Assembly: GCA_003427395.1 (NCBI GenBank)
Contig: BFEA01000018.1
Location: 471,494 to 493,993, forward strand
Direction of reading: 5' to 3'
DNA: 22,500 bases
From: Chara braunii
Taxonomy: Eukaryota; Streptophyta; Charophyceae; Charales; Characeae
A program made the translations under genes and the position numbers. Of the stretch, positions 9,351-18,046 are shown one piece after another (position 1 is the first letter of the stretch; every line of letters starts with the position of its first letter). The notes below the pieces were generated by a model. The model was not told where the DNA came from. It saw only the letters and a list, made by a program, of their open reading frames with translations, and did no database searches.

Positions 9351-9940
9351 AGTTTCATACAAGCCTTGGAGCAACACTTGATCAGACTGGTTACTACTCC
9401 AGATCTGATGGATTGACGCATCTTGCATCAGCGGCATGTAAGTCCAATGGACGCAAGCGGTTTGGAAGCAACAACCAGCTTGCCATGTATCAACAACTAG
9501 AGACTGAGGACCAGTCCCATGTGGATGATTTGCCTCTAGATGACGATCTAGAGACGGACTCCGACACAGGTTGTTCTACATCAGCCCTTGAGTTTGATAC
9601 GAACGAAGAAGACACATGTAATGCCTTTACAAAGACTCCTTCAGGCAAGGGACCTAACCGCAATTCAGGTAAGGGAACTACGACCCACCTTCCCAAGAAT
9701 GCAGAGATTCCTGAAAAACCGGAGGGTACTTCTACCAAGCCTTGGGAAGCTCTCCGTGTTACTCGAGATTCATTCTTATTTTGCACTTGTTGTGTGGAAC
9801 GAAGCAGGGTATGCGGTTGCACGACCATGTTCGTTTTCACATGGCAGCACCGTCATAGTCTTGTGAAGCAATCTCTGCAGCAGATCGTGAATGAGGTTGT
9901 TGCAGCCATTCCTCCTCGTGGTCGAGTTTCCTTTGCATAA
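9344..9940 (+). CDS. Uncharacterised 198-codon frame after the gag-like fragment
   Basis: This is the longest open frame of the window that is free of simple repeats. From residue 50 it reads as an acidic, disordered stretch (DDLPLDDDLETDSD), then a Thr/Lys/Pro-rich linker (KTPSGKGPNRNSGKGTTTHL), then a Cys-containing part (FCTCCVERSRVCGCTTMF) and a helical end (SLVKQSLQQIVNEVVAAI). It overlaps the gag-like frame's stop, in another frame, so its first 35 residues are probably not real and it may be the frame-shifted continuation of the same retroelement. It has no zinc knuckle of CCHC type and no protease motif. The start codon is not ATG. I cannot name the family; an unrelated cellular exon is also possible. 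Confidence 0.3.
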   Translation: MVKFHTSLGATLDQTGYYSRSDGLTHLASAACKSNGRKRFGSNNQLAMYQQLETEDQSHVDDLPLDDDLETDSDTGCSTSALEFDTNEEDTCNAFTKTPSGKGPNRNSGKGTTTHLPKNAEIPEKPEGTSTKPWEALRVTRDSFLFCTCCVERSRVCGCTTMFVFTWQHRHSLVKQSLQQIVNEVVAAIPPRGRVSFA

Positions 9941-10245
9941 GTGCGCCCTTCCTCCTCATGGTCTGTGCGCTCGCATCTCGACTTCGTCAAAGTTCATTAC
10001 CCGCCATGTATACGTCGTCGCGGCCATCTCCCTCGTGACCATGCGTGAGCTCCTTGCTGCCATGATACCATTCGCGTATGAGGCTCGACTTTCCCTTCGA
10101 TAGCATCTATCTGATCATGTTTGCCATAATGGGTGTTTGCAGTCTTTTAACCCTGATTTTGCATGCAGCGTCGGGATCGAGGCACTTAGTTGGGGCATTG
10201 TGAGTAGGGAAGGAGGAGATAGCGGAGGTAGGACACTTACATGGC
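9941..10245. other. No gene seen
   Basis: The stretch has GC-mixed sequence with CTCGTGGTC, TCCTCCTC and CGTCGTCG words. No family motif or structure was found. Confidence 0.35.
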
Positions 10246-10300
10246 CACAATGACAATTATATGCACTTACGAAAGTGCTAGTGTGATCATACCCTAAGGC
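10240..10300 (+). repeat. Short dispersed repeat, copy 1
   Basis: ACATGGCCACAAT, then GAAAGTGCTAGTGTG, then ATACCCTAAG resembles 13367-13425 (ACATATGGCCGCAAT, then AAAAAGTGCTAATGTG, then ATATGCCCCAAG). The two are about 3.1 kb apart in the same orientation. Confidence 0.5.
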
Positions 10301-10464
10301 ATGTCCGCTGGGTCGATGGGCGATGTGGCGATGTGTCTCCTTATGCCTTGGTGGAATTATTATTGGAATAGCGGATAGAGAGTAGAGAAGAGGGAAAGAG
10401 ATAACGCAGACATGGGAATGATGAGTAAACGTCCTTGAGGCAGGACTAGCTTGATCATAATCGC

Positions 10465-10523
10465 AATGTATCTTCCCATTTCTAGTGGAAGATACATTTG
10501 TATTTTACATGTTTGGTAAGTAG
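10465..10523 (+). repeat. Dispersed hairpin repeat, copy 1
   Basis: AATGTATCTTCC (10465-10476) and GGAAGATACATT (10487-10498) form a perfect 12-bp stem with a 10-base loop. This is followed by TGTATTTTACATGTTTGGTAAGTAG. Two further copies lie at 10732-10786 and 14297-14351. Confidence 0.8.
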
Positions 10524-10731
10524 CAGGGTAAAACACATGCCTGCTCTTCACGGTCGTGTTGTTGTTGCTCATCAGGGTGTTCATTATCATGCTGAAACCT
10601 TCGTCGCCTCTAAGAACGCGGTTGTTCTCCCTCGCCGAACATCGAGTTGCCCCGCCTCACGGTTGGTGGGCTGCATCACTATCTGCGCACGCCGAACACT
10701 GAAAGAACCAGGCCGCTGGGATTGGAAGGGC

Positions 10732-10786
10732 ATCTTCCCCTGTTTTAAAGGAAGATTTGTCCTCATTTTGCACATTTGGTGAGTAG
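10732..10786 (+). repeat. Dispersed hairpin repeat, copy 2
   Basis: ATCTTCC, then a loop, then GGAAGAT, followed by TTGTCCTCATTTTGCACA and TTTGGTGAGTAG. The order and spacing are the same as in copy 1; the stem is shorter. Confidence 0.75.
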
Positions 10787-11860
10787 TGGAACGAGGCTTG
10801 CAGCGGAGCACACCATCAATAAGCGTGGGGGGGGGCAATTATCGCGTTCCTAATTACCACCTCCTTTACGGTCATGTTGGTCATTTGCTTCGGCCCCACC
10901 CTCTTACAACTGTAGTCGGTCGTGTCGATCCTCTCTGCGGTTGTCTTCGAAGAGCACACGGTCACGTGTTCGCGCACGGTTGTGCTCGCCACATGCGGTT
11001 AACCAGCGGTGTTATTTTCAACGAATTTTGCATTAAACTGTCACATTGTGCTGATTTTTTGGTTTTTTCTTGTTTTTCTTTTTCGTGTGACATATATGTG
11101 CTTTAGGGTACGTCGTGTGTCCAGTTTTAACATGTTTGGATCAATAATGAAAAAGTTGGCATTTCGTTGAATTCGTTGGACGCTTCATTTTAACTCGGAC
11201 AGTGTTTTTGTGTTAGTGTTTTATAGTGTTTTTTTTTTTTTTTTTTTTTTTTCCATTTCCTTTGGCCTGTTTTTTTTTTTGTTATTTGCACTATGGACCC
11301 ATATCGTTTTCTTTTCAAAATTTCCATGGATTTTGCGCCGAAATTGCTAGCAAAAACAACGAATATTTGGTCCCCCGTTAACCATCTCTCGCCTCACTAT
11401 ATTGATCCTTGCGGCAACCCCATTGCATCCTCCATCTATCTGAGTTGACTTACGTTATGTATACAACTTCAATTTCGTGTTTACCTGGCTGGAGTTGAGA
11501 AACTCACTTACTTCCAATCATTAGGTAATGCAGTCCTAAGCAGGGTTCCAAGACCGGCTGGTCGCTATGACTCCATCGACCAACTACACCATAGTTGATG
11601 CACTAGGCTGACCCTCCAAACATGGTGGATGCGGAAAGGGGCATAATTGTCGTGGTGTCATCATGGCGGTGGTGCGAACACGACCGACATAGTTGCCACA
11701 CTACCGGAGGAATAGCGCTTGGTCTGAAAGTTGCAGCACCAGTATGAGCGCTCCAGTAGGACCCTGATGCCTGGAATTCTCTTTTGTCAACCTTCAGTCG
11801 TTATAGAAAATTTTAGTTGAACGTTCCGAATGCACAATTATTTAATTATGTTAATCTGCT
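10787..11860. other. No gene seen; T-rich tracts
   Basis: There is a G9 run near 10829 and long T tracts at 11230-11252 and 11270-11280. From 10860 to 10990 the CGGTC and CACGGT words recur irregularly. No coding frame with a domain was recognised. From 11300 to 11860 the sequence looks unique. Confidence 0.35.
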
Positions 11861-11935
11861 TACATCTGGATTTGAACTTGGGTCTATATCTCAGCAGTTT
11901 GTTTGAGTGTACCAACTGAGCAAGGGTCGGTGGTA
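11861..11935 (-). repeat. tRNA-like segment (SINE head or tRNA pseudogene)
   Basis: Read on the minus strand, TTGCTCAGTTGGTACAC (11907-11923) fits the A box (D arm) of a tRNA-type RNA polymerase III promoter. AGTTCAAATCC (11868-11878) fits the B box (T arm). They are 28 bases apart, close to tRNA spacing. The T stem does not pair properly and no clean anticodon stem is seen, so this is not a working tRNA. The likely reading is a SINE or a dead tRNA copy. Confidence 0.5.
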
Positions 11936-12770
11936 AGGACTGCACATTGTTGTTATAGTGCACCCAACAACATTGGCTAATTCCTCGCTTCGGGGCCAGT
12001 GGGCTATCTTGCATGCCCAGGCACATACATAAGGCCAATGGGCGTTTCACGTTTGCTCGACCAGGTCTCCCATGGACACTCCAAACCACACCTTCGCCTT
12101 GCCAGCGGGTTAGTATGAACTTGGTCATACACTCCACTCGATTCCTGGTTTCTAAGTAGCACCACAACACCACTGCCGCACGGTCACATTGCCTGCATCC
12201 ACTCTGCCAATCAGACGAACATTACACGAATGTTCCCGGCGCCCAACAACAAGGGTGGACGATGATGCCTCTCCCTTCTCCACGCGACCAAAGGGGTCCA
12301 AAGTTGGCTCGCTTGCAGATGTTCTGACCCTGATTATTCGACAACTATTGTCGTATGTTGTCGGCTACATAGCTGCACGCAATAGAGGACAAATCAAATT
12401 TTTGTTTGATTGAGCGACGAGGGTAGTGCAACGAATAGGAATACAAGGACAAGATTGAACTCTCGTCAATCGCACATGGACGGATTGATAAAGATTTTGT
12501 GGTATATCCTTTTTTTTTTTTTTACTGTATCAATATATCCTATCCTTCCTCTATTGTTTTTTGTCTGCTTGTATGTTTGTTTGTTTTTTTGCATTTTTTT
12601 TGTGGTTTTCCTCTTTCAATTCATCCCATGCTTCGAGGACTTCCCGCCTTCTACTCACCCTCTTCCTCCTCTACTCTCAAGAGCATTGTTTGGCAGGAGT
12701 TGACCTGAATACTTGTTGTTGTCATCTCTGGCTTGTCGTCATCCCTTGAAAGCTTGTCAATTTGCAACGG
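11936..12770. other. No gene seen
   Basis: From 11936 to 12180 the sequence may be the body or flank of the SINE-like segment. From 12510 to 12620 there is a T-rich stretch. Nothing further was recognised. Confidence 0.35.
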
Positions 12771-12774
12771 CGAT

Positions 12775-12842
12775 AAACAACCTAGCTCAGTTAGTACACC
12801 CATGAACTTCTTAAATGCAAACCTGAGTTTGAAACGTATGGA
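12775..12842 (+). repeat. tRNA-like segment (SINE head or tRNA pseudogene), opposite strand
   Basis: TAGCTCAGTTAGTACAC (12783-12799) fits the A box and GAGTTTGAAAC (12825-12835) is a weak B box, 25 bases apart. The A box shares GCTCAGTT and GTACAC with the minus-strand copy at 11907-11923. A CTTCTTAAAT between the boxes recalls the CTCTTAA anticodon loop of tRNA-Lys(CUU), but the arm does not pair well. Confidence 0.45.
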
Positions 12843-13011
12843 ACTAGGTGAATGAAATTAAGGGGAAATTACATCATTGGGGTCTTTTCCTCGATTTATG
12901 CATGCCATCCTTGCACGGGAGCCATGCTATCTTCTCTCTATTGTTCTAATTTGATTGGATGTCCCGCCTCGTAGTCGAGCTCTGGTAGTCGATTTTGAGG
13001 GAAGCAACACC

Positions 13012-13260
13012 ATGGCTCTCGCAGGGCGAAGGGGAAACGCAAAACTTCCGTCGGAGGCGAACAGGGTGTTGTATATCAAAGTTCTTCCTTTCAACATTAC
13101 TGCGGATGAGATGTGCGATATCTTTGGAAAATATGGCGCGATTCGACATGTTAGATTCGGTACGAGATGATGGACGCACGCAGGACGACCTTCATCGTCT
13201 ACAAGGACATCTATGACACCAAGCATTCAGTCGACCATCTTTCAGGTTCCAGTGTTGCTA
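13012..13260 (+). pseudogene. SF3B6 (p14, branch-site-binding subunit of SF3b) pseudogene
   Basis: ATG at 13012 sits in a good context (CAACACCATGG). The frame reads [20 protein letters not shown], then [19 protein letters not shown], then [10 protein letters not shown], and stops at 13168-13170. A shifted frame then gives RRTTFIVYKDIYDTKHSVDH and LSG. Together these cover the RRM of SF3B6: RNP2 (VLYIKVL), the DIFGKYG helix, and RNP1 region residues (TFIVY). In the intact protein, which is about 125 residues, this RRM sits at the branch-point adenosine inside the U2 snRNP and binds SF3B1. Here a small shift (about two bases, near 13167) breaks the frame, and the C-terminal third is absent. 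GAIR and DIYD favour a plant-type source. The copy has no visible introns within the covered part. No poly-A tail or target duplication was found, so a processed origin is unproven. Confidence 0.85.
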
Positions 13261-13262
13261 CT

Positions 13263-13285
13263 GTCTTCACCCGAATACAACATAC
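13263..13285 (+). mobile_element. End of a MITE-type element
   Basis: GTCTTCACCCGAATACAACATAC (positions 13263-13285) matches 14886-14908, the left terminal part of the complete element at 14885-14987, without mismatch. It starts about 18 bases after SF3B6 homology ends. Confidence 0.7.
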
Positions 13286-13366
13286 AGTGATTGTTGATGG
13301 ATCTCGACTGAAGTTGGCCCAAATGCAGGTATAATTACCGTATGATGTATTCGACCAATCGGCACA

Positions 13367-13425
13367 TATGGCCGCAATTTCATCCAGCAATGATTGAAAA
13401 AGTGCTAATGTGAATATGCCCCAAG
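13367..13425 (+). repeat. Short dispersed repeat, copy 2
   Basis: This is the partner of 10240-10300; both carry a GGCC(A/G)CAAT start and an AAGTGCTA(A/G)TGTG middle. Confidence 0.5.
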
Positions 13426-13506
13426 AAACTCGATCAAAGGATGAAAAAAGGACGAGGGTTCAAACCACGACCGGGACGACTCAACGAGAAAGAAACTCGA
13501 TCAAAG
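13423..13506. repeat. 17-bp direct repeat flanking 50 bp, then an A tract
   Basis: AAGAAACTCGATCAAAG occurs at 13423-13439 and again, identical, at 13490-13506, directly before A20 (13507-13526). The 50 bases between contain GGTTCAAACC, which fits a tRNA T-arm/B-box core. Confidence 0.8.
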
Positions 13507-13926
13507 AAAAAAAAAAAAAAAAAAAAGAGAAGGAGAGCGATAGAGAAAGAAAAAACAAATCAGCTCTCGCTTCACACTTCTCTGTCGGGATTAAAATCGT
13601 CATTAAGAAAAAAAAAAAAAAAAAATTGTCATCATCGGTATTGTTGGGGATTGCTTTCCCTTTCTCTGGCATCATCTCCCTCATCGCCAGTATCGCGGGG
13701 CATTTTTTCAGAACTCGACGAAGATGGGTGATTCATCTTGTAGTCCCACGATGTCGAGTGTCTTTACATCGTTTAAGGATAGAGGAGCATCTCCATGTCC
13801 TGTGCGTTGATGGAGACGTAATGTTTTTCAGTCGGAGAGCTTAAAACATTTAGAAAATGTGAGATGGTAGTGTGCGTATGAGCAAGACAGAGGGCGAGAA
13901 ATGTAGAGTTGAAGGAAGAAAGGTGA

Positions 13927-13930
<4 letters not shown>
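13507..13930. other. Poly-A tracts and unassigned sequence
   Basis: A runs lie at 13507-13526 and 13605-13625. From 13630 to 13930 no gene is recognised. Confidence 0.4.
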
Positions 13931-13992
<62 letters not shown>

Positions 13993-14020
13993 CGTGCGTG
14001 TGTGCGTGCGTGCGCGTGCA
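13931..14020. repeat. (TG)n microsatellite with TGCG variants
   Basis: About 29 TG units are followed by TGCG variants to about 14020. Confidence 0.97.
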
Positions 14021-14024
14021 TCCT

Positions 14025-14073
<49 letters not shown>

Positions 14074-14270
14074 AAGACGGATTGATACTATATAAATAGA
14101 CAAATGAATGATAGATAAATAGATAGACAAGAAGATAGATAGATGGATAAATAGGTAGACAGATAGACAAATGGATGGATAGATAGATTGATGGATAGAC
14201 AAGTAGATACAAACATAAATACATAGATATAAGCACACAGAGAGATAAATTGATAGAAAGATACATAGCG
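14025..14270. repeat. (GATA)n microsatellite, decaying rightwards
   Basis: Pure GATA units run to about 14073, then imperfect GATA, GACA and GATG units to about 14270. The Tyr-Leu-Ser-Ile peptides seen on the minus strand are repeat artefacts. Confidence 0.95.
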
Positions 14271-14296
14271 CCTCGCTCCACTAATCACAGCGGTAT

Positions 14297-14351
14297 ATCT
14301 TTCCATGTTCTAGTGGAAGATTTATTCTCATTGTGTTGATTTGGCGAGTAT
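14297..14351 (+). repeat. Dispersed hairpin repeat, copy 3
   Basis: ATCTTTCCATGTTCTAGTGG, then AAGATTTATTCTCATTGTG, then ATTTGGCGAGTA. It interrupts two GATA blocks and matches 10465-10523 and 10732-10786 in order. Confidence 0.7.
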
Positions 14352-14403
14352 TAGATAGAGACCTATAGACAGACACAAAGATAGGTAGATGCAAGCACAT
14401 AGT

Positions 14404-14469
<66 letters not shown>

Positions 14470-14630
14470 CATAAGTACATACATACATACATACATACAT
14501 ACATACATACATACATACATACATACATACATACATACATACATACATACAAACATACATACATAGGTAGATAGATAAACAGACAAATAGACAGGTAGAC
14601 AAGTAGACAAGTAGGCAAGTAGATACGAAA
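14404..14630. repeat. (GATA)n then (CATA)n compound microsatellite
   Basis: GATA units (14404-14469) change to CATA units (about 14476-14567), then to mixed GACA/GTAG units. Confidence 0.95.
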
Positions 14631-14664
14631 CACATATAATGTCATATATATACACACGGTGTCG

Positions 14665-14677
14665 CAGAGAGAGAGCG

Positions 14678-14741
<64 letters not shown>
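14665..14741. repeat. (GA)n microsatellite
   Basis: A nearly pure GA tract of about 75 bp, with two GC interruptions near its start. Confidence 0.97.
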
Positions 14742-14744
<3 letters not shown>

Positions 14745-14884
14745 GGTTGGGAAACAGGGCATGGCAATGCGGCCTCTGTTGTCTTGATTTCTTGTGTCGT
14801 TTGCACCAATCCAGTCCTTTGAGTCGCTAGCTTACCTTGCCGCCTCCGCCCCACCCAGACAGACATCCGGAAGATGGTCACTAT

Positions 14885-14987
14885 CGTCTTCACCCGAATA
14901 CAACATACGGTTATTATAGTTGTATTTGGGGCAACTTTGAGTCTAGATACAACAATATTGACCATACCTTGTCTTCGGGTGAAGACG
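14885..14987. mobile_element. Complete 103-bp MITE-like element with terminal inverted repeats
   Basis: CGTCTTCACCCGA (14885-14897) and TCGGGTGAAGACG (14975-14987) are exact inverted complements, 13 bp each. Flanking ACTAT and TAGT extend the symmetry with one extra base. Inside, ATACAAC and GTTGTAT pair, as do GTTGTATTT and AGATACAAC nearly. It is far too short to code for a transposase, so it would be moved by another element's enzyme. No convincing target duplication can be read; a TA duplication is possible. Relatives lie at 13263-13285 and, more distant, 8391-8610. Confidence 0.8.
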
Positions 14988-15354
14988 TAGTATCCCCCCT
15001 TCCCTCACGCTCCCCCCCTTACGCCTCAATACGTTATTCCCACTAATGCTTCTCATCGGCTATGAAACCTGGAGTTGGTGGGTTACAGTGCCAGTCTTCT
15101 TTGCTTTCCTCTTCAAGCCTTCTCCTCCATAGTTTTTTTATCTTTTTATTATTACTCCTTTGGGCTATTAACTTTGACGTTCCTAGTCGCAATTTCAGCA
15201 TTTCCTAGATTGAAATTGTCAAGTCTTACTAGTGGAGGACCTTGTAAATTCGGACGATTCGATTAAAAAAATGTTGAAATTGCAGTCGAGAACGTCAAAG
15301 TCAAATGTCAAATATTCATCGCTAGTTTGTCTCCTTCCTTCCATAGGGTCAGTG

Positions 15355-15564
15355 CACGTGGGCAGACACATAGGCAGACACGTGGGCAGATACGTAGGCA
15401 GGCACGTGGGCAAACACTTAGGCATACACGTGGGCAGACACGTGGGCAAACGGGTGGGCAGATACGTGGGCCGATACGTAGGCAAACGCATGGGCAGACA
15501 CGCGGGCAGACAGTGGGATGACAAGTGGGCAGACACGTGGGCAGACATGTGGGCAGACACGTAG
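15355..15564. repeat. 12-bp minisatellite, CACGTGGGCAGA unit, about 17 copies
   Basis: Units of 12 bp (ACGTGGGCAGAC with variants ACGTAGGC and ACGTGGGCAAAC) run over about 210 bp. Many copies contain the palindrome CACGTG. Because 12 is a multiple of three, all frames stay open; plus-strand frames give VGRH/VGRY-type repeats. A coding role is not supported. Confidence 0.93.
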
Positions 15565-16690
15565 ATGTGGGTGTCTAGGCAACACATGGAGATGGGGTTG
15601 GCCAGCGGATGGATGAGGGTGTGACAATCATGAAAATGTGTGGGATTCTGCTGACAAGGTGTCTGCAATTCTTTTAATTTTTTTTTGCAACTGCTAATGC
15701 TTCTTGTCGTGGCTGGGTATGTAAGAGGTCAATCCATAAAAGAAAGGGCAATGGTTGGATCTCCACGTGGCTCGACCGTTGTGGAATCCTGGTTGATGAT
15801 TGGTTACCGAGATGTAATTTTAAGGTTAAGGAAGATTAGTTTTTGTGCTAGTAATTAACATTTTCTACTACAGAAAAAAAACAAAATTGAAACCGAAAAA
15901 GAAGTCACAATATTAAAAAATTGAAACCTGAAAAAAAAAACATTATGTAGTCTATCGAGAGTCTAGTTTCCTGATGAGTCGGTGCGAGTCTGACAAGACA
16001 GCCTGTCACTTGCTCCTTTTTTTTTTTTTAATGAACATATATGTTTTCCCTTTAAAATGGTCTACAACGCACGAGCAAGCGCCCTCGATCGACTTACCTT
16101 GAGTCAAGTCTTCGCTACATTATTAAAATCGCTAGCGTCACAAATCTGAAATCCGGGCCGTGGCGGAGAGACGGTGTGAAGCGTCACCGCTACGGGTGGC
16201 TTTGCTGCCAGTAGGAGTGGGAGACCTATTGTCAGCGGTGGGCGCGTCACCTGTGATGTCGGTGTGTACGCGCTTGTTCACACGCGTGGGGGAGATATGG
16301 AGACATCCTACAACTCGCGTGTGAATGTATGGCCAGCCATAGCCTACGCTATGGTGTTGGTACTTCCAGCTGCTTGAATGGGCGGAGGCCAACCCTACAA
16401 CCCTCCTCCTCCTATACACACCTACAAACACAATTACAATAGTATAGTGATGACACAACGCTCGACTGCTTTGGCAGTTTTGGGAGTGCCTACATCGAAG
16501 TACATGTGGATGTTGGGGAGCCAATGCTTTGGGGTTGCATCATCATCATAACGATGTCACCGAGAGTAGTGGGAGTAACTTTTGGTGGCAGTGGGAGCGC
16601 TTGCGATGATGCTACTGCATCTGAATGTGTTTGGCTTCACTCTTAAACGGGAAGCTGATACCAACACGATACGAAGTGGATATGGATTCT
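15565..16690. other. No gene seen
   Basis: From 15850 to 15950 there are A-rich runs. At 16147-16160 GAAATCCGGGCCGT is shared with 22158-22171. The longest frame (minus, 16138-16524) has no recognisable domain. Confidence 0.35.
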
Positions 16691-16692
16691 CA

Positions 16693-16760
16693 GGCGACAT
16701 CAGGAAGAACCATGGGCAACATCAAGAAGGGCTATGGGCAATATCAAGAACAACCAACCT
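16693..16760 (+). repeat. Three tandem 22-bp units
   Basis: GCGACATCAGGAAGAACCAT, GCAACATCAAGAAGGGCTAT and GCAATATCAAGAACAACC follow each other at 22-bp spacing. An open frame crosses them (IKKGYGQYQEQPTS), without domain recognition. Confidence 0.7.
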
Positions 16761-16849
16761 CGGTTGTCAACACGATCTATAAAAATAGTTGCTCGCCACT
16801 TGGTGTCAGGGTAGGGTAGAATGGCCTAATTTCGCATACGAACTTTGTC

Positions 16850-17640
16850 TTTTTTGGACGCATTTTAGGGTATGTTCATTCACTAATATAAATTGTTGTT
16901 GGTTTCCCAAGCAGTAAAACTCATATCGATTCTCTTTTCACAAACTCAACTCCTCTTCTCTGCTTAAATTCAACCTGGTTGTGTTCGAGGTCACACTCGT
17001 CTATGAAGTCTAAAGCGTGATAAGATTGACCTTGTTGGTTTTTAGGTTGGTATGAACTCTATTCTTTGTCATATTTAGGGTGTATTCATTCTCTAATATA
17101 TGTTGTCTTATGAATTGCCCTGGCGGTGAATCTCGTATCAATTCTATGTTCATGATCTCATGTCTTCTTCTCCGCATATATTGAACGTGGTCGTTTTTTT
17201 AAGCCACATTCATTCATAAAGTTTAGAGAGTATAATATATCGACCCAGTCTCTTCCTAGGCCAGCGTTTATTCTCGATGTTGTTAAGTATAGAGCATATG
17301 CCGTGTGGTCCTGTTCGTGCGGTTGTTAACTTTGGTAGTGGAACTATTTTCCTTTCCCTTCAATAAGTAACTAGGTATCTCCACAAGTAATTTCGTTATT
17401 TCTGCTATGCACTTTGGTGGAGTTTGGTTTGAAATCCTGTTTGGGGGCGAGATTCGTTGAGTTGTTTAGAGTGTAGCATATAGTGACATGGTCGTTTTTT
17501 AGGCCAACCTTCATTCACGTTGTCCCAAATGTAGAAGTGTATGCCCTGTTGTTTTGTTTGTGCGGTTCTTAAATAGTTAAACTGTTCCCCCTTTCCTTGG
17601 GTAGTGATTGGGGCGAGATTCATTGAATGGTAGGGGTAGA
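16850..17640. repeat. Diverged tandem repeat, about 210-240 bp period, three or so copies
   Basis: A landmark order recurs: TTTAGGGTATGTTCATTCAC with TAATATA (16865), then TTTAGGGTGTATTCATTCTC with TAATATA (about 17078); AAAGTTTAGAGAG with TAGGCCAGCGTTTATTC (about 17218), then GTTGTTTAGAGTG with TAGGCCAACCTTCATTC (about 17460); and GCATATGCCGTGTGGTCCTG with TGCGGTTGTTAA (about 17293), then GTGTATGCCCTGTTG with TGCGGTTCTTAA (about 17536). Identity is low and units differ in length. This is an old array or an old repeated element. Confidence 0.6.
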
Positions 17641-18046
17641 TGAATCATGTGCTTCGTGGATGACTTCTAGTATGTGCGGTGGGAAATTTACTGTGGTTCA
17701 GGGTGGGTGGAACCAATGGTAATACCAGCAGTGGCGCCACCTTGAACAGTGAGAGTGTAATGCGGGGCGGTGGGAACGCTACTGATTAGATGATACGAGA
17801 GAGTCGGTGATGAGCAAACTTGAGTTGTACCCATTGTGGTCGCTATACCATGCAGATCCAAGGGTGCGCGGTGGGAAACCCATCATGGCAGCTCGGGCTT
17901 TTCACTGGGATTTTGGAACAGCACGGCATGAGGGTAACCCTGATGGAGGTGAAGGGTATTATTATTGGCGGGATGATATAGTTGTTGTATGACTGTGTTT
18001 TTGCATGTGGGTTTAAACTGGTAAATTTGGTTGGCCTTGTGGAAAT
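17641..18046. other. No gene seen; GCGGTGGGAA repeats
   Basis: GCGGTGGGAA occurs near 17678, 17769 and 17868, roughly 90-100 bp apart. Otherwise the sequence is unassigned. Confidence 0.35.

Noticed and set aside
11861-11935. A functional tRNA gene
   Set aside because: The A and B boxes are recognisable but the T stem has mismatches and no anticodon stem forms.
13165-13192. A tiny GT...AG intron explaining the SF3B6 frame break
   Set aside because: The GTACGAG...CGCAG segment would be under 30 bases, too short for splicing, and its removal does not give the family's residues.
13423-13506. CRISPR-like direct repeats
   Set aside because: There are only two repeats with one spacer, and the genome is eukaryotic; an array needs several regularly spaced copies.
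13773-14830. Long Tyr/Leu/Ser, Cys/Val/Met and Arg/Glu open frames
   Set aside because: They are translations of GT, GATA, CATA and GA microsatellites; repeat units of two or four bases stay open in several frames at once.
15219-15668. A protein of VGRH repeats (plus) or Cys/Leu/Pro/Thr repeats (minus)
   Set aside because: The 12-bp unit keeps all frames open; there is no flanking domain, and both strands are equally open.
16138-16524. 128-codon minus-strand frame as a gene
   Set aside because: It has no domain, no conserved motif and an unremarkable composition; a frame of this length is expected by chance in GC-balanced DNA.
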